From: Trogon surrucura
Taxonomy: Eukaryota; Chordata; Aves; Trogoniformes; Trogonidae
Length of the DNA stretch: 64,000 nt
Assembly (NCBI GenBank): GCA_020746105.1
Contig: CM036618.1
Span: 125,417,191-125,481,190 of the forward strand
Direction: 5' to 3'
Below, one piece after another: positions 38,201 through 51,300 of the stretch. The notes beneath the pieces were generated by a model. It was not told the DNA's origin, made no database searches, and worked only from the letters and a program-made list of their open reading frames with translations. Both the position numbers and the translations under genes were made by a program. Each line of letters opens with the position of its first letter. Position 1 is the first letter of the stretch.

Positions 38201-39413
38201 ATTCTTCTTTCTTGAATATGGAGTGTGAATAATCATACTTATTTAATTTGGACTATTTTATACAAGCAAGTTACCTATGAGAGTATCTGTTCCTTCTCTA
38301 GCAATTCACAAATAGTTATCACAGAAACCAGGGGACTAGGCTGACTGTGAAAATCCCAAAGAGAGTTCCGCTGCCATATTTTTCCTTTGATATATTTCTG
38401 CTAGTCTTTTAAGTGCTGGGAAATGGGGAAATTCAAACTACTCCCTGTACTCTCTGAAAAATGTGAATAAGGAATTAAAGAAAAAAAAATAAAGACAAAA
38501 TAAAGCTGGCAATGAATCATTGTCAAGATCTAACATAACTGAAATGCATAAAGCTTAAAAACAAACAACCAAAAAACCCACAACCCAAAACAAAAAAAAA
38601 AAGCCAAACAAAAACCTTTAAGGTGTCTAGTATTGTTGAGAAAATTCCAGAAAAATTAATAACTTTTAAAAAAACAAAGCAGAGGAAAGAAGGTAAAGAT
38701 GCTAAATATCTGATGGATAGTCTTCCCCTAAAACTTGAAAACATATTTTAAGATCTGGTTTAAAAAATGAGTATGCAGTAATGATGTTTGCTCACTCAAG
38801 AGCTGTGTGCACTATGGAAGTCATGTGTGCCTACTTGGATTTTTAAACTACGTTTTTCAGAGTGCACAAAAATGACACAGTACTTTTTCCCCATGTGTTT
38901 AAAAAAACCAAAAACCTACAACTTTTATACGAATTCATACTACATATTTGATGACACACCCAGAAAACTACTATGTTTCTACAGGAAAATTGGAATGTAT
39001 CAGGAAAAAAAATTAAAGTTTGTCTACAGAGATTTGCTTTACTAAACTGTATCAGTGAATAGGGATAGACAGGCTCCTCTAGGGAGAAATAGAGAGTAAA
39101 AGCTTAAATTTTAAATGCTTTGAATTGCAGTTGGAAGGGCTGGGTTCTTGCTATACAGGTATTGCTTGACAGTGCTGAAGTCAGCGTTTGTGCGCAGCCC
39201 CTAAAGAACAAGACGGAAGCAGCGAAACTCTAGGGCAGTATCTCTGTTCTCAGTCTGGATACTGAAAATGAACAGTGTGCAGAAATGCGGCTTTTGCAGA
39301 TTCTGCACAGTGTACCTCTCATTTGGCGAATTCCACCAAACTTTGTAAACTGAAACCCATAAAATTAATACTTCTACATCATGCACACAGAAAGAAAGAT
39401 AATGTTATCAGTT
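35300..39413. other. Non-coding flank, possible solo LTR inside
   Basis: AT-rich sequence with a T-run (37354-37363) and an A/C-rich tract (38561-38602). Apart from the LTR candidate at 36412-36665 nothing was recognised. Confidence 0.45.
36412..36665 (+). mobile_element. Possible solo LTR of an endogenous retrovirus
   Basis: A 254-bp segment begins TGTCCTGGGTTAGACC, resembling the start of several bird endogenous retrovirus LTRs, ends in CA, and is flanked by the same 4 bases (GGAG at 36408-36411 and 36666-36669). A 4-base duplication can arise by chance, and I did not find a convincing TATA box or polyadenylation signal. No internal retroviral sequence is present. Confidence 0.25.
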
Positions 39414-39509
39414 ACTTTAGATAAACAATGTATACTTTATATATTTATAAATATACTTTAGATAAACAATGTATACTTTATATATTTATAAATATACTTT
39501 AGATAAACA
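39414..39509. repeat. Tandem repeat, 41-bp unit, 2.3 copies
   Basis: The unit starts ACTTTAGATAAACAATGTAT and continues as an AT-only tract. Copy 1 is 39414-39454, copy 2 is 39455-39495 and a partial third copy ends at 39509. Copies 1 and 2 are identical, pointing to a recent slippage or duplication event. Confidence 0.95.
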
Positions 39510-42500
39510 TACATCTATACAATGTATGTATATGTTACACCTGGTGACCAGCCCTTATTTCCCGGCAGTTTTGCTTAAGTCTTCATCTCTTGATATGCCT
39601 ACTTCTTGCTTTCCTAAGCAAAACTTTTAAAGCACTCTGGTCCTTGAAGCACCACTGGACTGAATATATGCTTTTGACCCACAAATGATTATTATGAAGC
39701 CTGTTTCAAAGGTGCAAGGACTCTGTATTGCAACTTACATTACTAGTAAATTCTTTAAAAAGTAATAATCAGAGCCATTGTCTGAACTCAGTTTCATTAT
39801 ACATGAGTAAATCTGGAACAAAGCTACTGCAATGAGGTTAAAGTCAATTAACTATATCAGATTTATATTGGCTCAGCTGAGATCATAAATTGATCCTGTA
39901 ATTGGACCTTTAGTTTTAAATGTAACATTTGCAATTGGCTGTTTTGCCTGAAAAACAGACAACTCTATCTTGACAGAGTTCTGAACCTATTAGAATCAGT
40001 TGGAAGAGGGTGACTACATGATGAACATTCTATAAAAGAGATAAGTAAAACTCGAATTAAGATCCTGAATTTGAAGTACATTCTCCTTAAACTTGCACCT
40101 GCTCTAGCAGTGTTTATAGACCAGGAGGGATGTTAACTTAAAGCAAAAAAGGTGGTGATGATGGTGTGATATCCATGTCACACTTTTTTTAATTTAAAGG
40201 AAGCTGCAACAGGGTTCAGATTCACTGAGAGCCCCCTTGCAGCTGGAGTTCATTAGATGCATTCCATCATTTTCCACTTCAGTTTAATCCAAAAGGAATT
40301 CAGTTCACATGCTTTAATACCACATCATGATGTGAATCAAAGCACGGAACATTGGGACAATCAGAGATTCACTTCAAAAACGCGATGCTGATCTGAACTA
40401 AAATGACATTAGAAAGAGAACTCCCAGGCACAGAAAGGTATTTATAGGCTTTGCTGAAGATTGTTTATACACTCAGTGGAAACTGTCTTACAAAAAGGCC
40501 CTGAGTGAATTCTACTTGTGTTCTTTCCTAAAGTGAGACAACAGGGCAAGAAGGCCTAAATGAATTGCTTTTTAAACAACAAGATAAAATGATCTTCTTA
40601 AGATAAAATTATGGTTGCTGTTTTTTAGCTAGCTAAAACTAATCATGAAAACTAAACTAAACTAAAACTAATCAGGACAGCTCTTAGGACTGATTTTTTC
40701 CCCAAAGAAACTGTTTGGAAAGGAACAAGGACTTACCGAGATAACATTAACTCCTCTTTAAGAGAAAACATCAATTGCTGTGTAGATACTCCTAGCCCAA
40801 ACCAGCCATCCTGACCAGGTCAGGCGTTGAAATACAGGTTTGCTCCCTCTTATGTAACATCTCCCCATTTTCAGTGTAGATTAAAGCCCCATTATGTTGA
40901 CAGTCCATTTATGCTCTTTCCACAGCTCACCCTTGTGGGCCAACAAGGTCAACTTGCAAAAGAATTTCATGTTACTTGACAAGACATGGCCAGGGGAAGG
41001 CAGAAACTGTCTGGAATCCTTCATACATGTAAGGCCTGATAGTGACGATGCTCACACATTTACTAGACTGTCTGGCTGATGTACCTGCAGCAGCCCTCTC
41101 TGCTCCGGATTTCTGCTTCCAGGCTTTTTCTGGAAAAGGCAACATAATCTGCTTCTATCATCGTCGTCAAATACTTGAATCAAACCAGATGGCTTTGCTA
41201 GAAGTAGAAGAATCCACTGTGCTCCCTGGCTCAGACTGATATGGTAAAGAAGCACTTTTCTGGCACAGAAGGAACAGTCAGGTCAACAGTATCTTCAGCC
41301 AGTACAGCTCTTCCTGACATTGGGGTACAAATCTGCAAGTTAAGTGTAGGCTGCAGACACAGCCTAAATGTAATTAGTTCTTTTGTTTAAAAATAAACTG
41401 ACTCTAACCACTTCTTGGGCATGTGGTTCCTTCAAGACAAAAAGGCAAATAACTCAGATTTAGAAAAATGGCTTTAATGAACAGGAAAATGGCATTTAAT
41501 CTTTGGTGCATCCTGCATTTTATGAGTAAATTCCATGGGAAACTGTGTAAATGGAACATAATTATTTTTAAAATAGAATCCTTTGTTATTAGCTACATAA
41601 CTGTCATGTGTACATAAAGCACCCTGCTGTACAGACAAAAGACTGGAAAAGTTTCCTGGAGAGTTTCTGCTATTGAAAGAATAAAAAAAATTGAAGCAGT
41701 AGGGTGAACTTTTGGTTCACATACTCAAATAGTGAATGTTAAACCTGGCTGAGAGAAAATCACTTTATTCTGATAACCGGATTACTTAGAACAAAAATAG
41801 AGAAAATTAAGAACTGAAGAGCAGAAAATTAAGGTGGAATGCAATTTAAAGAGTAAGTAGATGATGTAGGCTTTCATTTTCATCCCCCCCAGTGTCCAGC
41901 TAATTAAAATTACAATCAAAATGAAAGTCTAAACTTGTAAATATCTTTAGCTAATTATTTTGTCTTTTTAATCATCATCATATTCAAAGACTTTATTTTA
42001 TTCATTTAGAGCTTTACAATAAAATGAAATTGTTTTTCTCTAGTAAAATTCTTTTAATTTTCGTTATCTGTTTCCTTCTACATCATACATTATGTATTTT
42101 TCTTTTTTCTTTCTAATTTCTACACAGAATTCTCTACTTTTATAGTCTGTCCTCCTCTTGTGCCTTTAGTTAAACTATTATAAAGTTACAGGTAATAAAG
42201 TGCTGTAATGTAAACTTTTTGCTTAGGATAAAATCACTAGAGTTGCATCTACTGGCTTGAAAACTAATCTAGACAGACACTAGCCTTCTTCGTAAGGTGC
42301 ACATGCAGACACAATGAATTTTTAAGCCACTGATCACATAAAACTTTAGACAGAATAGTAAGTATCCATCATCTTTGTTTCTAAAACAAAGAATGGATTT
42401 GTCCCAATTTACTGACTGCTGTAGATGAATAATGGCTGTTTTTTCTGTGAGTTTTGAGGCAAGTCTTTTCAATGGTTCAAGAGTTAAAAGTAATTAAAGA

Positions 42501-43480
42501 CATAAGGGCAGCAATAACTCACCTTTCTGACCTTAGTGTTATAAAAACTAGCGTTTGCTGTAAGACTACCTTGCATTTCCCAACAACCTAGGAATATGGA
42601 GCAATTTTATCATTTAAAAATGCATACAAACTTAGATCTTTTTTGTTTTACACACTTACTGCACCATCAAATTTATAAAGTAGCATAGTTTTGCTTCAAA
42701 ATTAGTTTTTTATTATGTAACTTTTCTAAACTGTGGTGAGAAAACCTTGAAAATGTAGGGGAAAATGATGCTCAATGATATACTCTGTCTTAATGACTTC
42801 CCTTATTTTGGATATTTGGGCATTTTGGTTTACTCTGCTAAAAAATACTTACAATGGACACTAAGGTTGGAACTCGGCCATTCATAATACTGTACTTCAA
42901 CACCATAACAATACATTTATTTAGTAACCTAGTTCACTTCAACCTCAGTGTTACTTCTATGATCCAGCTACACTGTCAAATCTGATAATTTTGAACTGGA
43001 TCATGGGAGTCAGACTGTGGATTCTGAGCTTTGCTTGAGAAATGTTTTTTGTATTCGACAGAAAATCACACAGAAAGGCAGTTTCAACACTCAAGTGAAA
43101 TATTATAGGTTCAGAATACTCAGATTCAGTGGCTGGCTGGACAAAAATTCAGCATGAGTCCATCTAAAGGTGCTAAGCCTTTAACTTTACAGAAAGACAT
43201 TTCTCAAGTTTCATGTCTGTAATGACCACCATAGATGCTACCAAGTCATGTGTGTACGGGAGATCCCATTCACATGCAAACACAGACCACGGGTGTATTT
43301 GAAACTTTCAAGTTTTGAACCTACCTGGGAATATTTATACTGTCAATCACTGCTCTGACATCTAAATTATCTCCAGGTAAAACCTATTAGCAGCATTATT
43401 TGTGCCTGGCAAATGTTTGCCGGGAGCGGGGAGGGGGGCCATAAAACGTCTAGCTGGAACAAGATAGTATTTTCATTTGA
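39510..43480. other. Non-coding flank, nothing recognised
   Basis: AT-rich, with a short tandem of AACTA units near 40651-40672. No exon, RNA gene or repeat family was recognised. Confidence 0.5.
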
Positions 43481-43546
43481 GTGTTATCTTCACTTTGATT
43501 TTTCTTAGGAACTGTGTTATCTTCACTTGGATTTTTCTTAGGAACT
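43481..43546. repeat. Tandem duplication, 33-bp unit
   Basis: Two direct copies (43481-43513 and 43514-43546) starting GTGTTATCTTCACTT and ending TTTCTTAGGAACT; they differ at one base by eye. The duplication is exact in length and without a spacer. Confidence 0.93.
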
Positions 43547-46500
43547 ATCAGGAAAGAGGATGGTAGCATTATACTCTATCTGGCAAAATAATGATGAGTT
43601 TTATAGTGGCATACATATACACATCTCCACTGAAATGGTCTAATTTTACACTGGTAAAAGCAAGGCCAGATTTTGGCCAAGCATATCTTGGAATCTCTAA
43701 CAACACACATTCCTTGGTTCTGAAAGGCAACTTTCATCTGGCTGCTTGGAAGATCTCCAAGAGTTTGTGCTCTGCAAAGTTTGAAAGGGATTAACTGCAT
43801 ACTCTTGTGCCTTTTGAATCAATATAACATATGGATTGGCCTCGTCTTCTTGAGTCGCCACTGACTGCAAAGGGAGTATTTGTACAATTCAGGAAGATGT
43901 AATTGGGCTTAGAGCCTCTCTGTTTTTTATGTGCAGAAGTTAATTTATGTGAATGCATTAACATTCATATATCAGTCATTTCACTGGGTCATCTGCCGAA
44001 AACAGTGCCAAGATTTTGCCTATATGTACAAAGATGAACATGAGCTTTGAGAGCCCTCTAGACCTAAGATATTTTAAAATATCCAATGATTACTTAATCA
44101 TTTTATACTGTTACTAGATCAATCAGTGTTCTTGGTTTGGTACCAGCGTATGTATTTTAATAATGAAGTTAGAGACAGAAGAACAATTGCACCCAAAATC
44201 ATCAGAACAAGACACATTTGCTGCTTCACACTTTTGTTAACAACTGCACTGCTTTGTACTGAGGTTATTATAATAGAGATGTCCAGAGTCTCCATCTGAG
44301 TTTGTGAACTGTTAATGACGCAAAATGGTTTTAAAATAGCCAGAAATAAAATTACAGTGTAAGGCAACTCTATGCAAAACATTTGAAGTATTTTGTAGTA
44401 AAAATTTCTTGGCTAAAACAAAGGAAAGAGCATACATAAAAACTGTGCCAGTAACAGGCTGTGGCCTGGGAGGATCATGGTAAATGGGGAAGGAAGCCTA
44501 GTAGTTCTCACCTGCATGCTCTTCCAGCACCTGATCTAACATGTCCGTTTCCAAAAAAGGGTGTTTTGGCTGGTGGATGTGCCCTCCTGATGCTTTCTTC
44601 TCGTGTCGCAGCTTCAGTAAGCCAGGCCAGCCTAAAACTAACGAATCAAAAAAACAATTAGTTTTTGGTCAGTGAACAAACTGGCCCAGTGTACAAGAGG
44701 ATCGACTGGGAGCCAGAGTTGGCATAAGAGAGGACAAGGCAGTGCAGAGGCAGGAACTGGCTGAAGGGAAGAACATGACTGTTGTTCTTAAACTGTGGGT
44801 CTGTGGTGCATTTTGTAGAGGCCTGTAAAGTTCTCTGGTTTTAGGTCTGCCTAAAACACATCTAAAATATACTAGATATTTTTCTAGTGTGGCTTTTACT
44901 TACAAACAACTACTGCTTTTAACACCAGGTTTTGTGATTGCTAGGTAGATGAGGAATCACCTCAGAAGGGAGGTGCTCTCTGAAACAGTAATGTTCTGTA
45001 TTAAAAAATAAACTAAACTATGAAAGTTTAAAAACACTTGATCGATGGCTTTGCACTCTTAGTAACACTGACCTTCAGTGGCTTGAAATGCTATTGCAAT
45101 TTTTCAATTTGCTATTATAAAATTCAGATTTCATAAACATATTATTATCTTTCCATTACGATTACTTATTCCCTCTAAGGTCTACAATGCTTTTCTATAA
45201 CATTTAAATGGAAATGGGATTAGGATGAGATTCTGTCACTCTGGGGATTTCTGGAAAAATGTGAGGATACACACAAAAAAGGTCATTTCTTAGGGGCGAG
45301 ATGAATAAAATGACACTGAGTTATGAAGGACAGCAATAACAGTATTAGCAATTTTGCATGGTCTTAAATTGATTGTTTTATGTTGGAGATACTGATTTTG
45401 GAGAAAATGCACTGTTATTTTCTTGCCTTTCATAATATTCTTAAATAAATTAAAAAGTCAAGCTCTTAAAAAAGCTACATTATATCAATGAATTTTCTTT
45501 TAAGGCTACTGAGAGTGGTTTCATGTGAATTTTGTCTTCTGCAGACATACTTGCTGCCTGACTGGGATAGTTTTACTAACAAAATCTAACCTTGAAATCG
45601 ATGCTTTCAATTGCTTGGTCTGCATACTCCTTTTTTGTCACTCAAGTCATATTGGCTTTTATTACTTAACTGGCTGAATATTTGAATGGACAAATAATTA
45701 CTAATAAAATCCATTATGATTCTTCTGGCAAACAATGACTATAATTAAATTAGTAAAAGTGGCCTGTGGCTGATAGATCAGATCAGGACTCCTTTGCCTT
45801 AAAAACTATACCTGTCAAACCTTTCTTGCTTTTATTTTGTTATTTTCCCTGCTTTAAAAATGCTGAACTCTGTGCCAGATCAAAGTAACATCATGTTTCA
45901 AGTAACTGTATTTTTCTATGAAGTTTAAAACTTTGTAGTATATACAGTATAAGATAATGATTAATGTTCTCTGGGCCCCAGTACTAAAATGTTTTACGGT
46001 TCTGATATTACAGTATTTTTATTTAGATACATTACTCCATAACTGCACTTGGCTAAAGTGACTTAGCATTTCTTTTAATGTCCAAGACTAAGATAAACAC
46101 GGCTAACAGATGAAGAAAAAAAGATAGTCTTCAGTTTTGTATTTGATGCAATTAAGAAATAATCTCTGTCCCTGGTAAGGTACAGAGATACTTCACAATT
46201 AAATAAGGTAATTTCTAGTGTAACATATGTTGAGAGAAAACAGCTCAAGAGACAAAATGTTTTGATCAAAATGAAATTAATAGATAATACGAGGGATGCA
46301 ATTTACTGTGAAGCACTGGATTAACTGCTCAAGGCAAGCCATGCCAAGTACTGAAATGCACATGAACAGCTTTAGGGGAGCAAACTATGGGTGCATACAG
46401 GTTAACCTCAGTGGTATTTAAAGCTTGTCTGCAGATATATTTAGAAAATACTTCTTGAATTGGTAACCCAGTCTTGCACTGTCCAAAGCTTTCTGGTGCT

Positions 46501-47919
46501 TTCAAAAAAGGTTGACTAGAGTAACATTCTTGCAAAGAACTGAACTGCTACAAGGTGTATCTCTGAGGTACCCTGATAATTTGCTGGAAATCTGGAAATC
46601 ATCAGTGACACTTGCAAACTGTAAAAAAACCACATGTTAACCAGCACTGAGAATATACTTTATTAGCATGTATTCCTGAAAATCTTACTATGATAAATTT
46701 AAATGGTAAATCTTGGGACCCTTTCACCTATTGAGGTTTTTGTAGTGCATTGTATACCTGATGCTGTGCAGATTTTGGATAGAGTCGGAGCTTCAGCAGC
46801 ATACAAAAACTTAAAGTCTCTTGTGTTCTGTATTCACCTAGCTCAAATGAGCAAACAAAGCTTCACATTTGGTCCCTCACATAGTAGCTATTTTTCTAAT
46901 AACTACTACAGTATAAAACCACCAAGGGTTTCACCCCTTTTGACTCCTCTATTTTCATGCAATCCCCATGTACTGGCCTCCCAAGCTAAAAGAACAGGAT
47001 GTCACTGCAGGTATAAACACTTTTATTGCTTTCTTTGCTTCCATCTCAATTCTCCTCTTGTCCTGCAGGTACTGAGCGGTTGCCAGCAATCACAGACAGT
47101 GGTTGTCAACTAGCATAAAAAACTGCAGCAAGCACTTAAAACCACTTCACAGTTTGCTGGCCTGGAACAGCTGATCTCCCGCTAATACTGCGTTTTCTAC
47201 ATTTTTCTGAGCCTTGTGTACTCATGTCCACAGTGAGCAACACTGGTTTAAACATAGGAACAACTCAGCATATTGGGAGAAATAACCTCTATTACAAGGG
47301 AAGAATAACTGGAAAAGCTGACAAGATTTAGCCACTTTAATCATTCATACCATACCTAACAGTACAGGCCTTATCAGCTGGCCTATAAATGTATGACCTA
47401 CAAAATTCAGTAATATATTGCATGCTAATCAGACTGCATTTGTTCCCGAGGGAAACAGTCTTGGGGATACTCAATATTCGGTTGTTAGTTCCACAACACA
47501 TACCCCTTAGGTGACTTCGGTAAGTCCTCTCTTTGTAAAACTGGGGTTTTTTCCTCCTCTTTCAAACACTCCTACTTGGGCACAAACTGCCTCTTGCTGT
47601 GATTTGCATCCTGCTAATTCCTAGTGATAGGCAAACTCTGAAGGCCTCCTGACACACACATAATAAATCCTAAAGTTTTAAATGTCTCTCTTCATGCTCC
47701 CCCAAACACGATGACTGACTCTCAGGCCTTAGGGACACCCCACCCAGAAAAGCAAGGAAGGTTTTTATCCCAACACCTGCATGCGAGGGCAGAAGAGCTT
47801 TTATCACCCTAAATGCGTTGGAAACATTGTGAAATTCCTAGAAGACTAATGAATTAATCAAGCCAGAAATAACCCCTTGCCTTGCCTTAGGCAATCTGCT
47901 TGGCGCTGCCAGCTGCGAA
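43547..47919. other. Non-coding flank upstream of FANCL
   Basis: No gene recognised. A minus-strand open frame (44119-44382, 87 codons) ends in a hydrophobic segment like a tail anchor, but it has no recognisable homology. Another frame at 46703-47113 (136 codons) looks like chance. GC rises towards 47.9 kb where the CpG island begins. Confidence 0.5.
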
Positions 47920-48118
47920 TTAAGGCCTCGCTGGAGGGTTCTCCTCACTGAGGGTATAAGGACAGGCCGGGAACAGCTCGCGGCCCCGAGGAAGCACTTT
48001 TCTCCTCAAAGACTTCCAGAAGCTTCTCCCCGGCCGCGCGACCCTCCACAGGGACTAGCCCGCCCTCGGCACGCGCCCGCCCCAGGCTAACTGCCGCGCC
48101 GCGCGCGCCTCTCCCTCC

Positions 48119-48126
48119 TTCCCGCC
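48119..48126 (-). promoter_or_regulatory. E2F consensus site 1
   Basis: TTCCCGCC, the exact reverse of the E2F core GGCGGGAA. It lies about 150 bases upstream of the FANCL start codon. Confidence 0.55.
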
Positions 48127-48161
48127 CTTTCTCTCAAGCAAGGCCGCGCGCCCGCCCCCTC

Positions 48162-48169
48162 TTCCCGCC
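48162..48169 (-). promoter_or_regulatory. E2F consensus site 2
   Basis: A second TTCCCGCC octamer, 43 bases after the first (four helical turns), on the same strand. Confidence 0.55.
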
Positions 48170-48187
48170 CTCCTTTCTCTTCAGGGA

Positions 48188-48198
48188 GGGGGCGGGGC
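48188..48198 (+). promoter_or_regulatory. GC box (Sp/KLF-type)
   Basis: GGGGGCGGGGC, a standard Sp1/KLF binding sequence, between the second and third E2F sites. Confidence 0.6.
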
Positions 48199-48242
48199 CT
48201 CACCCGGCCGGCGCGTCGGATTCGAACGGCCGGGCCGTGACA

Positions 48243-48250
48243 GGCGGGAA
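48243..48250 (+). promoter_or_regulatory. E2F consensus site 3
   Basis: GGCGGGAA, the E2F core in forward orientation, ending 27 bases before the start codon, so it is either in the core promoter or the 5' UTR. Confidence 0.55.
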
Positions 48251-48277
48251 GGGAGCGACAGAGGGAGGAGCGGCGGT

Positions 48278-48370
48278 ATGGCAAGCTCAGGGACTCTGCT
48301 CCGGCAGTGCCCGCTGCTGCTGCCTCAGAATCGGGAGGGGACGGCCTACGAGGGTTTCGTCACCGCGCAG
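48278..48370 (+). CDS. FANCL: FANCL exon 1
   Basis: 31 codons from the ATG, ending '...YEGFVTAQ' before GTACCG. Phase 0 at the end. 'LLRQCPLLLPQNR' is the identifying block. The bird N-terminus (MASSGT) is one residue shorter than the human one and differs in sequence. Confidence 0.97.
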
Positions 48371-51300
48371 GTACCGCGGCCCGAGCGCCGCTTGGCCGGC
48401 GGCCGTTGCTCCACTTCAACCTTCCGCCCGCGCCGCCGCCTCCCACCCCATCCCCCCTCCGAGGCCTGCGCTGGCGGGCAGCCCCCCGGGCCGGCTCTGT
48501 GTGAGGGATCAGCGCTTCCCGCCTTGCCCCTTTCAGGGGTTCCCCCCTTGCCAGCTTCCCGGCCGAGCGCGGAAGCAGGAAATGCCGGGGAGGGGGGCGC
48601 GTAGCGGGGTCCCCCCCAGCTGGCGGTGCCCGGTTCCGGGCCCTGTGCCCTGAGGGTGCTGTGGAGAAGCGGCTACGTCGCGATCCCGTGGGTTTGCACT
48701 GTTTGTGCAGGCGGATTCCCTTCTTTTTTTTTTTTTTTTTTTTTTCTTTTTTTGAGAGGAGGCGCAGTCTCGCTGACGGCTTGTGGGCTGGATTTGTTGT
48801 GTCAGTGGATCTTTATTCATTTTTAATTTCAGCACATTTGGTGTGCCTGCACCCTTAGCCTAGAAACTAACTGTGGGTTAGTTTCCGTTCACTTACTGAG
48901 TTTGTGACTTTTCAATTGAAGCAGCTGCATCATCTCTGAGGATCTGGTAAAGTGCAGTGTGGGAAGAACAACACCTCAGACAGTTTTGAGAGCAGATGCT
49001 CTTAAGCCAATTTTGCCATCAGAGGCGCCCTGCAGTCATGCTACAGCCGTGGCTCATTAGAATGTCACACGTGCACACAGATCACAGGAACAGCTCTTAG
49101 TAGGTGTATTTTCATTTAGAAGTAGCGTGGGATTTTCTTCCTGTAACAGTAAGTAAAAGGTTAAGATGTGACCGTGAGCATCTGTTCTCAGATGTGGGTT
49201 GTTTTTTTTTTGCTAAGACCGTAATGTAGCAAAGTCTAAGTTTATGCACTTAAGTGTACAGTAGAACATCAGCTGTGGAGGAGTTTGAAGGCAACTGATG
49301 TGCCAGGGGGCTGTATTCATGTCTGAAGCAGTTATTTTGTTCTTGCTTGTGAGCATCACAAAAATACCAAGGTTGAAAGGAACCTCTGGAGGTCTTCCAG
49401 CAAGGTCAGCTGGAGCAGGTTGCTCAAGACCATGTCCAGTTAGGTTTTGAGTATTATCAAGCATGGAGACTGGCAACATGCTCCAGTGTTTGACCACCCT
49501 CACTGTTACGGAGGTTTTTTCATCACATTTATGTGAAATTTCCTGTATTCCAACTTGGACCTCTTGCTTCTTGTCCATGTGTGTCACTCAGAGTCTGGCT
49601 ATACTTTCTTTAGTCTTCTTCTGTCTGGTATTTTAGACACTGGCAGGATTCCCTCTGGAGCCATCCTTTCCCCAGGCTAACCAGTCCCAGCTCCCTCAGC
49701 CTCCCCTTGTACACAAGGTGCTTCAGGCTCTTTATCACCTTCATAGTTCTCCACTGGACTAACTCCAGTATGTCAATGCCTCTCTTGTACTGGGGACCCA
49801 GCATGCTGGTGTGCCTCCCCAGTGCTGACCAGAGGGGAAGGGTCACCCCCTTCAGCCTGTTGGAGATGCTCTGCCTGATCCATGCCACAAAGCTGTTCGC
49901 CTTTGCTGCGAGGGTGCATTGCTGGCTTGGGGTCAACTTCACATCCACAAGCACCACCACGTCCTTTTTTGCAGAGTTGCTGTCTAGCTGATCAGCCACC
50001 AGCGTGTCCTCATGCATGGGCTGAATCTTCTCCCAGTGCAGACTTTTCAGTTTCCTTTCTTAACTTCATCACGTTCCTGTCAGCCCATTTCCTCAGCTTG
50101 CTGAGGTCCCTCTGAACAGTAGTGCAATTCCACAATCTGTTGACCATGCCTACCAGTTCGGTATCCTCTGCCAGCTTGCTGAGCAGGTCACTAATGAAGG
50201 TTAGACAGACTTTCATGGACTTCAGCATGACTTGAATTAATTATATTTCTTGGCTTTGTCCGGATTTGGATAATGTTTAGTTTTTTTCTGGAAGGTGTTA
50301 TTTTTACTTTATGAAATGTGATGCACTGAAGAGTTTTTACTGCATACTGTCAGTTAGAGGTCAAGAGTACATCAACTTCAGGATTAAAATCAGCATTATT
50401 TCTACCTGTCACTCATGCTGCTTTTTTTACTGAAATAAAGAAATTCTGAATGATACTCCTGAAAGTCAGATAAGACAAACTTTCTCAGTAGCTGATCTTA
50501 TGGGGAATACTTCCCACAAGTGTCTAGCATTTTTCTTTGCTGACCTTCCTATTAAGTATATGTTTATTTTCAAGGGTAGAGACTTCCACATCAGGATAAT
50601 GTTACCAATGGATTTTCAGCTGAAAAATGCAAGGTGAGATGGTTTAATGCAAGAAATTTATAAGTGTATGTTACAAAAATTTATTTTGGTAAAAGCAAGG
50701 ATAGATACGCATATGATTTGCAGTGTTGTTAATTAATTCTTACTGGTTTCAAGTTAACCTTGCAGCAAAATTGTACAGCATTAGTGTTAATAAATGCTGA
50801 CAATAAACATTGCCTATATCAAAATATTTTGTTGTTAATTAAGTTTGAAACCTGTTGTAATTAATTGGTTGTATTTATATATAAATCAATATAATTAATT
50901 GGTTGTATTTGTATATAAATCAATGTACTTGAGGAAAAAAATGTTCACTTAAATTGTTTATATGTCACCATTTGGAAACAAAATTCATTGCAAAGTTCTA
51001 AATTTTAAGCAATTATGGACTTCATGGTTAGCATAGCTTTTTTTTAACTTAATTTTCTCTTTCCTGTTACTATGTATTAATTTGCATTACTGCCCTTTTC
51101 TTTAAAAGCTCTGTTCTTATTCCCATGAGTGTTTATGACAGTGACACGTTGGGGTGTGTGTGGGGGGTGTATGTGCCTGTGCATGGACTGGCTTTTAGCA
51201 AGGTGTGCCACACCCCTGCCGAGGCCCGCCTGCTCCGAGCTGCCAACAGATGTGCTGTTCAATAGCTTTATTACATTCGAGGTCGGATACTTAAAACCAC

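Larger units (their letters stand above)
47920..48680. promoter_or_regulatory. FANCL: CpG island promoter of FANCL
   Basis: In strong contrast to the AT-rich surroundings this stretch is very GC-rich and dense in CpG (for example 48093-48108 and 48144-48157). It covers the start codon and first splice donor of FANCL. There is no obvious TATA box, as expected for a housekeeping CpG-island promoter. Three E2F octamers and a GC box lie between 48119 and 48250. The transcription start is not known; the short distance from the last E2F site to the ATG suggests a short 5' UTR. Whether a divergent transcript leaves to the left cannot be told. Confidence 0.9.
48371..50574 (+). other. FANCL: FANCL intron 1
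   Basis: Begins GTACCG in the CpG island and ends TTCAAG. It contains a T-run (48724-48745) and a minus-strand CR1 fragment (about 49368-50228). Frames that read on from exon 1 are GC-rich chance frames. Confidence 0.9.

Noticed and set aside
44119-44382. Minus-strand open frame of 87 codons ending in a hydrophobic segment and basic tail, like a tail-anchored protein; a possible splice acceptor precedes it.
   Set aside because: No homology recognised, no partner exons or donor sites found nearby, and hydrophobic frames arise easily in AT-rich DNA. In human VRK2 lies on the 3' side of FANCL, so it is not expected here.
46703-47113. 136-codon open frame upstream of the CpG island.
   Set aside because: No recognisable domain, no Kozak or promoter context; better explained by chance.
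47900-48270. Divergent gene sharing the FANCL CpG island on the minus strand.
   Set aside because: No minus-strand coding exon with a splice donor was recognised in the 48 kb to the left. A non-coding divergent transcript remains possible but leaves no readable sign.
48237-48653. Overlapping open frames of 65-138 codons in the CpG island around FANCL exon 1.
   Set aside because: Shadows of GC-rich DNA where stop codons are rare. The frame with conserved FANCL residues is 48278-48370; the rest reads through the splice donor.
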